From Brevundimonas sp. MYb52 (GTDB lineage: Bacteria; Pseudomonadota; Alphaproteobacteria; Caulobacterales; Caulobacteraceae), in contig NZ_PCPB01000011.1 in assembly GCF_002979535.1 (NCBI RefSeq), forward strand, positions 1 to 64,000: 64,000 bases of DNA. The letters are read 5' to 3'. The notes beneath the pieces were generated by a model. The model was not told where the DNA came from. It ran no database searches and saw only the letters and a list, made by a program, of their open reading frames with translations. Positions 1 through 8,909 of the stretch are shown one piece after another (the stretch's first letter is position 1; the number at the start of each line of letters is the position of its first letter). Position numbers and translations under genes: made by a program.

Positions 1-233
1 CCAAGGGCAGCAAGAGCCCGCCCCCCGTCACCGCCCCCATCGCCCCCAGCCAGGGCGGCATGGGCCTGGGCTTCTTCATCGCCCGCACCCTGCTGGAACG
101 CAGCGGCGGCAAGGTCTCGGTCGGATCCGGCGACGGCGAAAAGGGCCAACCGCGCGGCGCCCGCGTCACCGTCCGCTGGCCGCGACAAGCCCTCGAAGTC
201 GCCGATCCCGCCCTTGAAACCGCCAAGGTCTAG
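1..233 (+). CDS. actS: Sensor histidine kinase, C-terminal fragment (ActS/RegB type)
   Basis: This reading frame is open from the window edge to a TAG stop and carries the end of a histidine-kinase ATP-binding domain. A glycine-rich G2-box (GGMGLGFFIARTLLERSGG) is followed by a short beta strand ending in RVTVRWPR. The fragment has no start, H-box or N-box, because these lie upstream of the window. The next gene encodes an unmistakable ActR/RegA response regulator, and in alphaproteobacteria this regulator is normally encoded beside its membrane-bound redox sensor RegB/ActS/PrrB. The ActS assignment is therefore from the ATPase motif plus context. The kinase domain itself is certain; the family name is inferred. 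Confidence 0.75.
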   Translation, partial: KGSKSPPPVTAPIAPSQGGMGLGFFIARTLLERSGGKVSVGSGDGEKGQPRGARVTVRWPRQALEVADPALETAKV

Positions 234-313
234 GTGGAACCTGATGTCGCAGTCGCGAGCTAAAACCTTGACCATGCGGCTGAGACGCACGACCTGAGCG
301 TCAGGAGAACCGA

Positions 314-868
314 ATGTCCGAACTCGAAGCCCGCATCGCCACCCTCGCCGACAAGACCCTGCTATTGCTCGACGACGACGCGGCCCTGCGCACCCGCATG
401 GGCCGGGCGCTGGAAGCGCGCGGCTTCGAGGTCACTCTGGCCGGGTCAGTGGCCGAGGCCGGCGACGCCCTGCGCGTCTCGGTCCCCGCCTTCGCCGTGC
501 TGGACATGCGGCTGGAAGACGGCAACGGCCTCAAGGTGGTCGAGGCCATCCGCGAGCGCCGTGAGGACGCCCGCATCGTCATGCTGACCGGCTATGGCGC
601 CATCGCCACCGCCGTCGCAGCGGTCAAGGCCGGCGCCGTCGACTACATGCAAAAGCCCGCCGATGCCGACGATGTGGTCAAGGCCCTGCTCTCGGTCGGC
701 GAGGCGCCCGAGCCGCCGGAAAACCCCATGAGCGCCGACCGGGTGCGCTGGGAGCATATCCAGCGCGTCTATGAGCTGTGCGACCACAATGTCTCGGAAA
801 CCGCCCGCCGCCTGGGCATGCACCGCCGCACCCTGCAACGCATCCTGGCCAAGCGCGCCCCTCGTTAA
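314..868 (+). CDS. actR: Redox response regulator ActR/RegA/PrrA
   Basis: This 184-residue two-domain regulator controls redox- and respiration-linked genes in alphaproteobacteria. The receiver domain (about 15-125) has the acidic pocket D20-D22, phospho-acceptor D64 in AVLDMRLEDG, the TGYG segment and K114 in YMQKP. After a proline-rich linker comes the very conserved Fis-type helix-turn-helix (about 138-184), with SADRVRWEHIQRVYEL and SETARRLGMHRRTLQRIL, which is nearly invariant in RegA/ActR/PrrA proteins. The ATG follows an AGGAGA ribosome-binding site with 6-nt spacing. It lies 80 nt after the kinase fragment and is probably co-transcribed with it. Unlike the classical regB-senC-regA clusters, no senC/SCO gene lies between them. 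Confidence 0.96.
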   Translation: MSELEARIATLADKTLLLLDDDAALRTRMGRALEARGFEVTLAGSVAEAGDALRVSVPAFAVLDMRLEDGNGLKVVEAIRERREDARIVMLTGYGAIATAVAAVKAGAVDYMQKPADADDVVKALLSVGEAPEPPENPMSADRVRWEHIQRVYELCDHNVSETARRLGMHRRTLQRILAKRAPR

Positions 869-891
869 GAGGCTCTCGGGCTGCCGCCGGA

Positions 892-1746
892 TCAGTCCGC
901 CGGCATGCGGCCGTAGTTGACGGCGATGCGGCCGATCAGGCCTTTGACGATCAGGTCGACCGGCGTGCCTTCGCGGTAATCGCCCTCGGCGACGAAGTTG
1001 ACGCGGTCTTCCGAGATCAGGCGGTGGATCTTGTTGTGATCGCGCGGGGTGTTGTCGGGGTCATAGACGGCGATCGAGAAGCCGCCCTTGGTGTGCATCA
1101 TCTTCATGGTCGGCACGTCGGTGTCGCCGTCGCCGAGGAAGATCATCCGGTCGAACGGGATGGGGCGTTCCTCGTCGGGGATGAAGCGGTTGATGCGCTC
1201 GTCGTCCCAGTGGTTGTGCACGCCCTTGTTGATGCGGAACAGGTACTGGGTCTTGGTGGTGTAGTTGACGCCGACCGCGGGCCAGACGGCGACCTCGTTG
1301 TCGTCATAGGCGTATTTCGAGGCGAAGACGTGGGTGAAGGCCTCGGCGATGGGGCAGCCCTGGATCATCTCCTCAAGGCCCGCCGAGATGATGTAGTGCT
1401 CGATTTCCAGGCCGTACTGGGCGCCGAACGCGTTCATGCGGTCGAACCAGCTGCCGTCCCGCAGACCCTCGAACAGAGCCACGTCGCGGCCGTGATCCTG
1501 AAGCGTCTGGCGCGTGACGGGATTGCCCTGCTCGCGCGCGGCCAACAGCATCATCTGCATATACATCAGGATGCCGTCGCCGTCGGAGGCGATGGTCCGG
1601 GGACGAACGGTCTCGTTCCAGAACTGGGCCGGCGTCATCCCGATCGAGGGGATGAAGCTGACCTCCTGCATGTTTCCCCGCGCCAGGGTGCCGTCGAAAT
1701 CATAGATGATGGCGGTCTTGAGCAGGGGGCGGGTCGTGTCGGCCAT
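892..1746 (-). CDS. HAD-superfamily phosphatase
   Basis: The product (284 residues from the chosen start) is a haloacid-dehalogenase-type hydrolase. Motif I is YDFDGTLA near the N-terminus, with the nucleophile and acid/base aspartates. Motif II is the serine in IISAGLEE, and motif IV is FLGDGDTDVPTMKMM with the Mg2+-binding acidic residues. I chose the ATG at 1746 (MADTTRP) because it leaves the usual short leader before motif I; a start at 1797 would add 17 unconserved arginine-rich residues. The gene converges on actR with a 23-nt gap and is 54 nt downstream of divL on the same strand. The substrate cannot be read from the sequence. Confidence 0.85.
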   Translation of the reverse strand: MADTTRPLLKTAIIYDFDGTLARGNMQEVSFIPSIGMTPAQFWNETVRPRTIASDGDGILMYMQMMLLAAREQGNPVTRQTLQDHGRDVALFEGLRDGSWFDRMNAFGAQYGLEIEHYIISAGLEEMIQGCPIAEAFTHVFASKYAYDDNEVAVWPAVGVNYTTKTQYLFRINKGVHNHWDDERINRFIPDEERPIPFDRMIFLGDGDTDVPTMKMMHTKGGFSIAVYDPDNTPRDHNKIHRLISEDRVNFVAEGDYREGTPVDLIVKGLIGRIAVNYGRMPAD

Positions 1747-1800
1747 GGGGACGTCCTGAGGGGCTTGGACAAGCCCTCTAGCACGTCGTTGACGCAAAGA

Positions 1801-4113
1801 TCAGCCCAGCAGCAGTTCCGGGGCCGCCGTGGGCGCCGTGGCCTCGACCGGCAGGTGCAGGATGAAGGCCGCGCCCTTGCCCGGTTCGGACTGAACCTCG
1901 GCCCAGCCGCCGTGCAGCTCGACCAGGGCCTTGACCAGGGCCAGGGCCACGCCCGGCCCGCCGCGCTCGCGCCGCACGAAGCGGTCGAAGACGTGGGCCT
2001 GCAGGTGATAGGGAATGCCGCGTCCGGTGTCCTCGACCCGGATGCGCACCTCGCCCGCGCCGACCTCGGCCGTCAGCGTCACGGCCCCGCCTTCGGACAC
2101 GGCGCGGCAGGCGTTTTCCAGCAGGTGATCTACGGCCTGGGCGATGCGGCGGACGTCGCCGCGGATCGGCTTGAGCCGGGGCGGGCAGGCGACGCTCAGG
2201 GCCGCGCCGCGGCCCTCGACCTTGGCCCGCACCTTGTCGGCGGCGGCCTCCAGAAGGTCGCAGACGCGCATGTCGCCCAGCGTCAGCTCCATCTCCCCGG
2301 CGTCGATCTGGGCCATGTCCAGAACATCGTCGATCGAGCGCGCCAGGTGGCTGGCGGCGACGCGAATGGCCCCAGCATGCTGGCGACTGCGCTCGGGCAG
2401 GTCGCCCATGGCTTCCAGCAGTTCGGAATAGCCGACGATGGTCGTCAGGGGGGTGCGCAGTTCATAGGAGACGCTGCCGACGAACTCGCGCTTCAGGGCC
2501 TGGCTCTCGGCCAAGGCGGCTTCCTTGGCGGCCAGGGCCTGTTCCAGCTCGCGCCGGGCCGTGACGTCCGAGAAGGCGACCAGGGTGGCGCCGTCGGGCA
2601 GGGGGCGGGTCTGCCAGGCCACCACGCGGTCGTCATCGGTGCGCCCTTCGCCCGAGATCGGAACACGGCTTTCGGGATCGGGATCGGCCACGCGCGCCTT
2701 CAGGCCCAGCCACAGGGCGGCGTCGTCCAGCACCGGGCGGCACAGGGCGGCCACCGCGTCGAAATCACCGGCCTCGGCCAACTGGTCGGCCGTCACGCCC
2801 CAGAAGCTCTCGAAGGCGTCGTTGTTGAGGCGCAGCCGTCCGTCTGAGCCGAAGACGGCGACCGCGTCGTTCAGCTTGTCCAGAGTCGCTGTCTGGACCT
2901 GGATCTGGGCGTTGTAGCGGCTGCGCAGCTGCAGCTCGTCGGTGATGTCCGAAAAGATCAGCAGGATGCCGCCCAGGGGGTGGGGCTGGCGCACCACCCG
3001 CAGGGTGCGGCCGTCGGGCAGGGACCAACTGTCATCCGGCGCGGCCTGGGCGGCGCCGTAGAATTCCAGCTCGCTGGCCTTCCACCCGGCGTAGTCGATG
3101 ACCTCGGGCAGTTGTCGCTTCTGGCGCAGACGGTCCAGCAACTCCGCGTGGGTCGGGCGCTCGTCCAGCCAGGCCGGGTCGATGTTGAACAACGACTGGA
3201 AGGCGGTGTTGTGGAAGGCCAGCCGCTTGGCCGGGCCAAAGATGGCCACGGCGTCGGCCAGGTGGTTCAGGGTCTCGTCATGGGCTTCGACGTGACGGCG
3301 CAGGGTGTCGCGCGTCTCCTCGGCCTCGGTCATGTCGATGGCGAAGGCGATGACGGCCCCGCGCCCGCCCGCCAGCGGCTCGGCCAGGATGCGCCAGGCC
3401 TTGCGCCGACCGTCCGACGACACCCAGCGGAAGCCCTCCTGGCGCGCATTCAGGCGCGACGCCTCGGCCACGATCAGGTCGGCGCCGCGATCGAAGCTGA
3501 GCCCCGCCTCATGCGCCTCAGCCAGGGTCTCGGCCTTGGTCTCGGTCAGCCAGGCCTTGTTGGCCCAGATCAGCTGACCGGCGCCGTCGACCACCCAGGT
3601 CGGAGCGGGCGAGGCCTCGGTCAGAGCGCCCAGACCGGCGTCGGCGGCGGTTTCAGCCCCGCCCAGTTTCGACAGTCGCAGCCAGGCCGAACCGCCCAGG
3701 GCGCGGCCCTCGACCGCCCAGGCGCCGTCCGCCGTTTCCAGCAGGGTTTCGAACGGTTCGCCGCGCTGGATCAGGCCTTCCATGTGACCTGTATGGGTTT
3801 GGTTGAGCGCCCCCACGATGGCCTCGGCCGCCGCGACGCCTTCGCGACCCGGCGCAAGCACGGCCAGAGCCTCGGGCGCGCCGAACACCGACTGGGCCGC
3901 GCCCTCGGGCGTCAGAGCCAGCCTCACGTCGTCGAAGACGTTGAGCGCGCCTTCGCAGGCGGCGGCGTGGGCGCGTTCACCGGACAGCCAGGTCTCGATC
4001 TCGGTCTCGCGCGCGCCCAGACGCTTGCGCAGCCGCCAGGCCCAGGCGCTGATCGCCAGCGCCAGCCCTGCCGCGCCCGCGGTGGCCACATAGGCGATGT
4101 CGGCCTCGGCCAT
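1801..4113 (-). CDS. divL: Cell-cycle pseudo-histidine kinase DivL
   Basis: The 770-residue protein has one N-terminal membrane segment (about 5-25, ending WRLRKRLG), a run of PAS-like domains (about 150-520), a coiled-coil DHp helix and an ATPase domain. The expected H-box histidine is a tyrosine: SVSYELRTPLTTIVGYSELL, at residue 550 when translation starts at 4113 (MAEADIAY). Caulobacter crescentus DivL is about 769 residues with Tyr550, so position and length both match. DivL is known there as an essential regulator of the CckA-CtrA pathway that senses DivK. The ATPase domain keeps NACRAV (N-box) and DTGRGIPYHLQ (G1). The G2 region reads RGGPGVALALVKALVELHGG, where the usual GLGL is altered. 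The gene is divergent from the zincin gene. Confidence 0.95.
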   Translation of the reverse strand: MAEADIAYVATAGAAGLALAISAWAWRLRKRLGARETEIETWLSGERAHAAACEGALNVFDDVRLALTPEGAAQSVFGAPEALAVLAPGREGVAAAEAIVGALNQTHTGHMEGLIQRGEPFETLLETADGAWAVEGRALGGSAWLRLSKLGGAETAADAGLGALTEASPAPTWVVDGAGQLIWANKAWLTETKAETLAEAHEAGLSFDRGADLIVAEASRLNARQEGFRWVSSDGRRKAWRILAEPLAGGRGAVIAFAIDMTEAEETRDTLRRHVEAHDETLNHLADAVAIFGPAKRLAFHNTAFQSLFNIDPAWLDERPTHAELLDRLRQKRQLPEVIDYAGWKASELEFYGAAQAAPDDSWSLPDGRTLRVVRQPHPLGGILLIFSDITDELQLRSRYNAQIQVQTATLDKLNDAVAVFGSDGRLRLNNDAFESFWGVTADQLAEAGDFDAVAALCRPVLDDAALWLGLKARVADPDPESRVPISGEGRTDDDRVVAWQTRPLPDGATLVAFSDVTARRELEQALAAKEAALAESQALKREFVGSVSYELRTPLTTIVGYSELLEAMGDLPERSRQHAGAIRVAASHLARSIDDVLDMAQIDAGEMELTLGDMRVCDLLEAAADKVRAKVEGRGAALSVACPPRLKPIRGDVRRIAQAVDHLLENACRAVSEGGAVTLTAEVGAGEVRIRVEDTGRGIPYHLQAHVFDRFVRRERGGPGVALALVKALVELHGGWAEVQSEPGKGAAFILHLPVEATAPTAAPELLLG

Positions 4114-4258
4114 GCCTTCCCCAAGAAACCCGTCTGTCGCCGGACCCGCGCCACGCGGGCGCCGGACCGATTCGCGTTTACCATACCCTGATTGCAGCGA
4201 TTGCGATGCGGCGAGACGACGGATTGCGGCGCGCCCCTCCCAAGGCGATACCGAAAGC
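4114..4258. promoter_or_regulatory. Divergent promoter region divL / zincin-like gene
   Basis: These 145 bp separate two divergent start codons (4113 leftward, 4259 rightward) and must hold both promoters unless transcription starts inside a gene. I see no convincing CtrA box (TTAA-N7-TTAA) and no clear minus 35/minus 10 pair. Both upstream reading frames stay open across the region because of the high GC content, so start choice rests on homology. Confidence 0.4.
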
Positions 4259-4678
4259 ATGACCCAGACCCCGAACCCGGCGTGGAACGACCAGCCCGCC
4301 CCCTCGCTCGACGACTTCGCCCGCCTGGCTGAGGCCGCCTTCGCCGCCCTACCCGACGTGTTCCGCCACGCCGCGGGAGAGGTGGTCATCCGCGTCGATG
4401 ACTTCGCGGACGAGGAGACCCTGGCCGACCTCGAGATCGAGGACCCGTTCGAACTGACCGGCCTCTATTCCGGGGTTCACATCGGCGAGCGCGACGCCAT
4501 GGGTCCGGCGGCGGAACCCTCGCGCATCTTCCTCTATCGCCGTCCGATCCTGGATGAGTGGTGCGAACGCGGCGACGTCGGCCTGGCCGAGATCATCGCC
4601 CACGTCCTGATCCATGAGATCGGCCACCACCTGGGGCTCGACGACGACCAGATCCACCACATCGAAGACGAGGACTAG
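4259..4678 (+). CDS. Zincin-like metallopeptidase family protein
   Basis: This 139-residue protein carries the extended zinc-protease motif HExxHxxGxxD as HEIGHHLGLDDD near its C-terminus (about 120-131). The N-terminal part (LDDFARLAEAAFAALPDVFR, then VIRVDDFADEE) is typical of the short bacterial 'metallopeptidase family protein' group related to acidobacterial and actinobacterial zincin-like proteins (PF06262, recognised from memory). No signal peptide is visible, so it is probably cytoplasmic. I chose the ATG at 4259 (MTQTPNP) because upstream codons overlap the divL promoter and are not conserved in character. It may be co-transcribed with the membrane protein gene 88 nt downstream. No substrate is known for the family. 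Confidence 0.85.
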   Translation: MTQTPNPAWNDQPAPSLDDFARLAEAAFAALPDVFRHAAGEVVIRVDDFADEETLADLEIEDPFELTGLYSGVHIGERDAMGPAAEPSRIFLYRRPILDEWCERGDVGLAEIIAHVLIHEIGHHLGLDDDQIHHIEDED

Positions 4679-4766
4679 CCGCCCTCGCCCTGTATGCCCC
4701 ACCCTTGCCCCCCACCCTTGCCCTGGCCGCGCCGCAATGCGATCCAGACGGGGCAGGGGACGCAAG

Positions 4767-5492
4767 ATGACCGACCACGAGAACACCCGATCCGCGCGGG
4801 CGCAGACCATCGACGATCTGTCGGAGGACGCCCTGGGCGTCGGCTCGACCGACCTTCGCACCATCAGGGACCTGCTGCTGCGCCCCCGTCAGGTGCTGGA
4901 GGCCTGGATGACGCAGGGCGCGACAGGCGCCGGTCGCTACGCCCGACCCTTGCGTCTTTATCTGGCGCTGAACGGCGTCCTCATGCTGATCCAGTTCCTC
5001 AACGGCGGGTCGGCCAACCTGCTGCGGGGATTGCCGCCCGAGATCCTGCTTCCCGCCATTGAAGCCTCCGGCAAGACGCGCGACGCCTTCATCGCCGACG
5101 CCGACGGCTGGATGAGCCTGATCATGGTTCCGCTTTTGGCGACCTTCTACGTTGTCGCCGCCACGCCTTTGCTGCGCTGGTGGGACCCGGAGACGCTGGG
5201 CTGGCGCCGCGGCTTTCGCGCCGCCTGCGCCTATCTGAACGCCTGGACCGTGCCGCTTCTGCCCATTGCCTGGTTCCTCTACGGCGCCGGGCCGCTCGCG
5301 GCCTTGGCCAGCCTGGCCATGGCGGTCCTCGGCCTGGTCGCCTTCCTGAGGATGGGGCGAGGCCGATGGTATCGCTCCCCACTGGTTGGGGGCGTCAAGG
5401 CGGTGATCCTGACGGCGGTTATCGCCGTCATCGGACTGCTCGGCTCCATCCTTGTGGCGGCCATCGGCCTTTACGCCGGAACCGTCTCCTAG
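4767..5492 (+). CDS. Hypothetical multi-pass inner-membrane protein
   Basis: The 241-residue product has a charged cytoplasmic N-terminus (TDHENTRSARAQTIDDLS) and about five hydrophobic segments. They lie near residues 58-75 (RLYLALNGVLMLIQFL), 115-133, 150-172, 172-190 and 205-235. The layout (short soluble leader, RPLRLYLALNGV, then paired helices) resembles DUF3667/YIP1-like membrane proteins, but I do not recognise a specific family with confidence. The start at ATG 4767 is preceded by GGGGACGCAAG, a weak ribosome-binding site. Its TAG stop overlaps the stop codon of convergent rsmB (5489-5492), so no terminator separates the two genes. Confidence 0.7.
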   Translation: MTDHENTRSARAQTIDDLSEDALGVGSTDLRTIRDLLLRPRQVLEAWMTQGATGAGRYARPLRLYLALNGVLMLIQFLNGGSANLLRGLPPEILLPAIEASGKTRDAFIADADGWMSLIMVPLLATFYVVAATPLLRWWDPETLGWRRGFRAACAYLNAWTVPLLPIAWFLYGAGPLAALASLAMAVLGLVAFLRMGRGRWYRSPLVGGVKAVILTAVIAVIGLLGSILVAAIGLYAGTVS

Positions 5493-6883
5493 TCGGCGAT
5501 CCGCTCCAGCCTGGCCGCGAAGAAGCCGTCCACGCCGCCGCGCTCGGCCCACTGCGAGGGCAGGATGCGCAGCCAGCCTTCGGGCGTCAGGGCTTCGTCC
5601 GGGGCCCCGATCTCCGCCGGAACAGCCGGCACGGTGCGGAAGGCCGGGTTGCGGCGCAGGAAGGCGATGACCTGGGTCTCGCCCTCTTCGCGTTCCAGCG
5701 AACAGACGCAATAGACCAGACGACCGCCGGGCTTCACCTTCTCGGCGGCCACGTCGAGCAGACGGTGCTGCACATCGGCCAGCTTGGCGACCTCGGCGGG
5801 TCGGGTGGCGCGCAGGACTTCGGGGTTGCGACGATAGGTGCCGGTGGCGGTGCAGGGCGCGTCCAGCAGGACGGCGTCGAAGGTGCGCGCATCCTCCCAG
5901 TCCTCGACCGGGATCGCCACGACCTCGACCGGCAGGCCGGTGCGATCGAAGTTCTGTTTCAGGCGCTTCAGGCGTGCGGGCGAGCGGTCCACGGCGACGA
6001 CTTCGGCGCCGGCGGCGGCCAGTTGCAGGGTCTTGCCGCCGGGGGCGGCGCACATGTCCAGCACGGTCTCGCCGGTCTGGGCGTCCAGCAGGCGGGCGGG
6101 GACGGCGGCGGCGGCGTCCTGGACCCACCAGTCGCCGGCCTCGAAGCCGGGCCAGCCGGCCACGTCGCCGCGCTTGCCGGTGCGGACCGTGCCGCCGGGC
6201 AGGACCTCGCCCTCGACGTCCTGAGCCAGGACTTCGAGATCGACGCCCGGCTTGGCGCTGAGGTCGGTGGCGGGTTCCTCGCGGGTGGCCAGGGCCAGAC
6301 CCAGGAGGGCGGCCTCGCCGTAGGTCGCCTTCCAGCGCGCGGCCAGCCAGTCGGGCAGGTTGGACTCAGCGGTCGTCAGGCCCGGGCCGTCGCGATCGAC
6401 GCCGCGCAGGACGGCGTTGACCAGGTTCTTGTAGGGGCGGGTCTTGGCGTCGCGCTCGGCCAGCTTCACCGCGGTCGAGACGGCGGCGAAGGCGGGCGTG
6501 CCCAGCACCAGGGTCTGAGCCAGGGCGACGCGCAGGATGGTGCGCACCGGGGCCGGCGGGGCCTTCTGCAGGCGGCGGTCCAGAATCTGATCGATCTCGC
6601 CCAGACGGCGCAGGGCGGCCATGGCCACGGCGCGGGCGAAGGCCCGGTCGGGACCGGCCAGATCCTTGGCCGGAGACTGGCCGAGCGCCTCGTCCAGACC
6701 TGTGCGCTTCTCCAGGGCCGCGTTCAGCAGGATGCCGGCCACCAGACGCGCCTCGACGCCAATGTCGGCGTGGGGGTCGTCAGCGACGATCTCGGGCTTG
6801 GCCTCACGACGCGGACGCGATTTCTCAGCCATGCGACGACCGCGTGCGGCCGAGCTTTTGCCCTTGGGGGTGCCACCACTCAT
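5489..6883 (-). CDS. rsmB: 16S rRNA (cytosine-C5)-methyltransferase RsmB family
   Basis: This 464-residue protein combines an N-terminal NusB-like RNA-binding domain (about 30-170) with a C-terminal Rossmann SAM-methyltransferase domain. The latter shows motif I DMCAAPGGKTLQLAAAGAEVVAVD, motif IV LDAPCTATGTYRRNPEV and motif VI VYCVCSLEREEGE. The cysteines in the last two motifs are the catalytic pair of the RsmB/RsmF/NOL1 group that methylates C967 of 16S rRNA in E. coli. The chosen ATG at 6883 overlaps the TGA of kup in an ATGA arrangement, which suggests translational coupling. An internal ATG at 6832 (MAEKSRP) is an alternative, since the first residues (GGTPKGKSSAARGRR) are low-complexity basic. 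Confidence 0.92.
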   Translation of the reverse strand: MSGGTPKGKSSAARGRRMAEKSRPRREAKPEIVADDPHADIGVEARLVAGILLNAALEKRTGLDEALGQSPAKDLAGPDRAFARAVAMAALRRLGEIDQILDRRLQKAPPAPVRTILRVALAQTLVLGTPAFAAVSTAVKLAERDAKTRPYKNLVNAVLRGVDRDGPGLTTAESNLPDWLAARWKATYGEAALLGLALATREEPATDLSAKPGVDLEVLAQDVEGEVLPGGTVRTGKRGDVAGWPGFEAGDWWVQDAAAAVPARLLDAQTGETVLDMCAAPGGKTLQLAAAGAEVVAVDRSPARLKRLKQNFDRTGLPVEVVAIPVEDWEDARTFDAVLLDAPCTATGTYRRNPEVLRATRPAEVAKLADVQHRLLDVAAEKVKPGGRLVYCVCSLEREEGETQVIAFLRRNPAFRTVPAVPAEIGAPDEALTPEGWLRILPSQWAERGGVDGFFAARLERIAD

Positions 6884-8835
6884 ACGGATACCTGCGTGCC
6901 CAGTTCGACCACGCGGCCGGGCGGAATATGGAAGAAGTCGGTCGGATTGGCCGCGTTGCGCATCAGGAAGATGAACAGCTTGTCCTGCCACAGCGGCATG
7001 CCCTGACGCGCCGACGGCACCACCGAGCGACGGCCCAGGAAGAAGCTGGTCGACATGATGTCGAACTTCAGACCCTGTTTGCGGCACAGGCCCAGGGCGC
7101 GCGGCACATTGGGCGTCTCCATGAAGCCGTAGGTGATGGTCAGGCGTTTGAAGTCGTCGCTGATCGGCTCCATCGTCACGCGATGGCTGTCGGCCACACG
7201 CGGCCGGTCGGCGGTGTGGACCGTCAGGATGACGTTCTTCTCGTGCAGCACCTTGTTGTGCTTGAGGTTGTGCATCAGGGCCACCGGCGCGACCTCGGGG
7301 TCCGAAGTCAGGAAGATGGCCGTGCCCGGCGCGCGGTGCGGCGGGCGCGCCTTCAGCATCTCGATCAGGTCATGCAAGGGCAGGCTGTCCTTGCGGGTCT
7401 TCTCGGTCAGGATCTGCGTGCCGCGCACCCAGGTCCACATGATCAGCACCAGACCGCCGCCCAGCACCAGGGGCATCCAGGCGCCGTCGGGGATCTTGAG
7501 CAGGTTGGAGGTCAGGAAGACGCCGTCGATGATCCCGAACGGGACCAGGGTGCCCAGCACCGCCCACATCGGCCACTTCCATTTCTTGGTCACCACCGAC
7601 CAGGACATCAGGGTGTTGACCAGCATGGTGCCGGTGACGGCCACGCCATAGGCCGCCGTCAGATTATGCGACGACTGGAAGGTCAGCAGCAGGAACAGGA
7701 CCCCGATCATCAGCAGACTGTTGACCGCCGGGACATAGATCTGGCCGGCCAGGGTCTCGGAGGTGTTGCGAATGTCGATGCGCGGCAGCAGGCCCAGTTG
7801 AACCGCCTGCTGCGTCACCGAGAAGGCCCCGGTGATGACCGCCTGGCTGGCGATGACCGTAGCCGCCGTGGCCAGGATCAGCATGGGCCAGTAGATCATC
7901 TGCGGCACCATGTTCCAGAACGGATTGTCCGCCGCGCCGGGGTTGTCCAGCAGGAAGGCGCCCTGGCCCAGATAGTTGAGAGTCAGACAGGGCAGGACCA
8001 CGAAGAGCCAGCCCTGACGGATCGGCGCCTTGCCGAAATGGCCCATGTCCGCATAGAGGGCCTCGGCCCCCGTCACGGCCAGGAAGACGCTGCCGAGGAT
8101 GACGAAGCCGAGGAAACCGTCCTTGAGCAGCAGCTCAATCCCGTAAATCGGCGACAGGGCGCGCAGGATCGACAGGTCGTCGAAGATATGGGTCAGGCCC
8201 AGGACGCCCAGGCTGAGGAACCAGACCGCAGTGATGGGACCAAAGAACTTGGCCAGGCCGGCGGTGCCGCGCGACTGAACCATGAAAAGGGCGACCAGGA
8301 TGCCGGCCGAGATCGGCAGGATGAAGGGGTCCAGCTCGCCATTCAGACCCGGCGCGTCCTTCAGACCCTCGACCGCGGACAGCACCGAAATGGCGGGGGT
8401 GATGACGCCGTCGCTGTAAAACAGCGCCGCGCCGCAGACGCCGAGGATGAACAGCCAGGCGCTGCGTCGGCCGACCGCGTGCTGGGCCAGGGCCATCAGC
8501 GACAGGGTGCCGCCCTCGCCCTTGTTGTCGGCCCGCATCAGGAACATGACGTATTTGAACGTCACCACCACCATCAGGGCCCAGAAGGCCAGGGAGACGA
8601 CGCCGATAATGGCCAGTTCGCCGCCGACGCCCTTCTGGGCGTGGCCGATGGCCTCGCGCAGGGCGTAGATGGGGCTGGTGCCGATGTCGCCGAAGACGAC
8701 GCCGATGGCGCCCAGAATCAAGGCGCGATGCGTCGCCTTGCCATGACCCTGCGGAGCGGGAGTCTGGGCGTTGGGTTGTTCAGAAGCGTTTGCGGCGGAC
8801 GTCTCAGCGTCGCCGCGGGGCGTATCCCCGGCCAT
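6880..8835 (-). CDS. kup: Potassium uptake permease Kup
   Basis: The 651-residue protein is a KUP/HAK/KT-type potassium:proton symporter of the inner membrane. After a hydrophilic leader (about 1-38) the first helix contains the family signature LILGAIGVVFGDIGTSPIYALREA. About twelve membrane helices follow, including GALFYSDGVITPAISVLSAVEG and TGAEALYADMGHFG. The C-terminal soluble part (about 530-651) contains GTAIFLTSDPEVAPVALMHN and ends with TSFFLGRRSVVPS, as in E. coli Kup. The start at 8835 (MAGDTPRG) is chosen over an ATG at 8874, which would add an unconserved RATRRL extension. It is translationally coupled to rsmB downstream. Confidence 0.96.
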   Translation of the reverse strand: MAGDTPRGDAETSAANASEQPNAQTPAPQGHGKATHRALILGAIGVVFGDIGTSPIYALREAIGHAQKGVGGELAIIGVVSLAFWALMVVVTFKYVMFLMRADNKGEGGTLSLMALAQHAVGRRSAWLFILGVCGAALFYSDGVITPAISVLSAVEGLKDAPGLNGELDPFILPISAGILVALFMVQSRGTAGLAKFFGPITAVWFLSLGVLGLTHIFDDLSILRALSPIYGIELLLKDGFLGFVILGSVFLAVTGAEALYADMGHFGKAPIRQGWLFVVLPCLTLNYLGQGAFLLDNPGAADNPFWNMVPQMIYWPMLILATAATVIASQAVITGAFSVTQQAVQLGLLPRIDIRNTSETLAGQIYVPAVNSLLMIGVLFLLLTFQSSHNLTAAYGVAVTGTMLVNTLMSWSVVTKKWKWPMWAVLGTLVPFGIIDGVFLTSNLLKIPDGAWMPLVLGGGLVLIMWTWVRGTQILTEKTRKDSLPLHDLIEMLKARPPHRAPGTAIFLTSDPEVAPVALMHNLKHNKVLHEKNVILTVHTADRPRVADSHRVTMEPISDDFKRLTITYGFMETPNVPRALGLCRKQGLKFDIMSTSFFLGRRSVVPSARQGMPLWQDKLFIFLMRNAANPTDFFHIPPGRVVELGTQVSV

Positions 8836-8909
8836 GCATAACCTCCGGGTCGCGCGGAGCGGCGCGCCCATCAAGAGCGGCGGGCCTTTAGCCCCTTTCG
8901 GTCAGCGGT

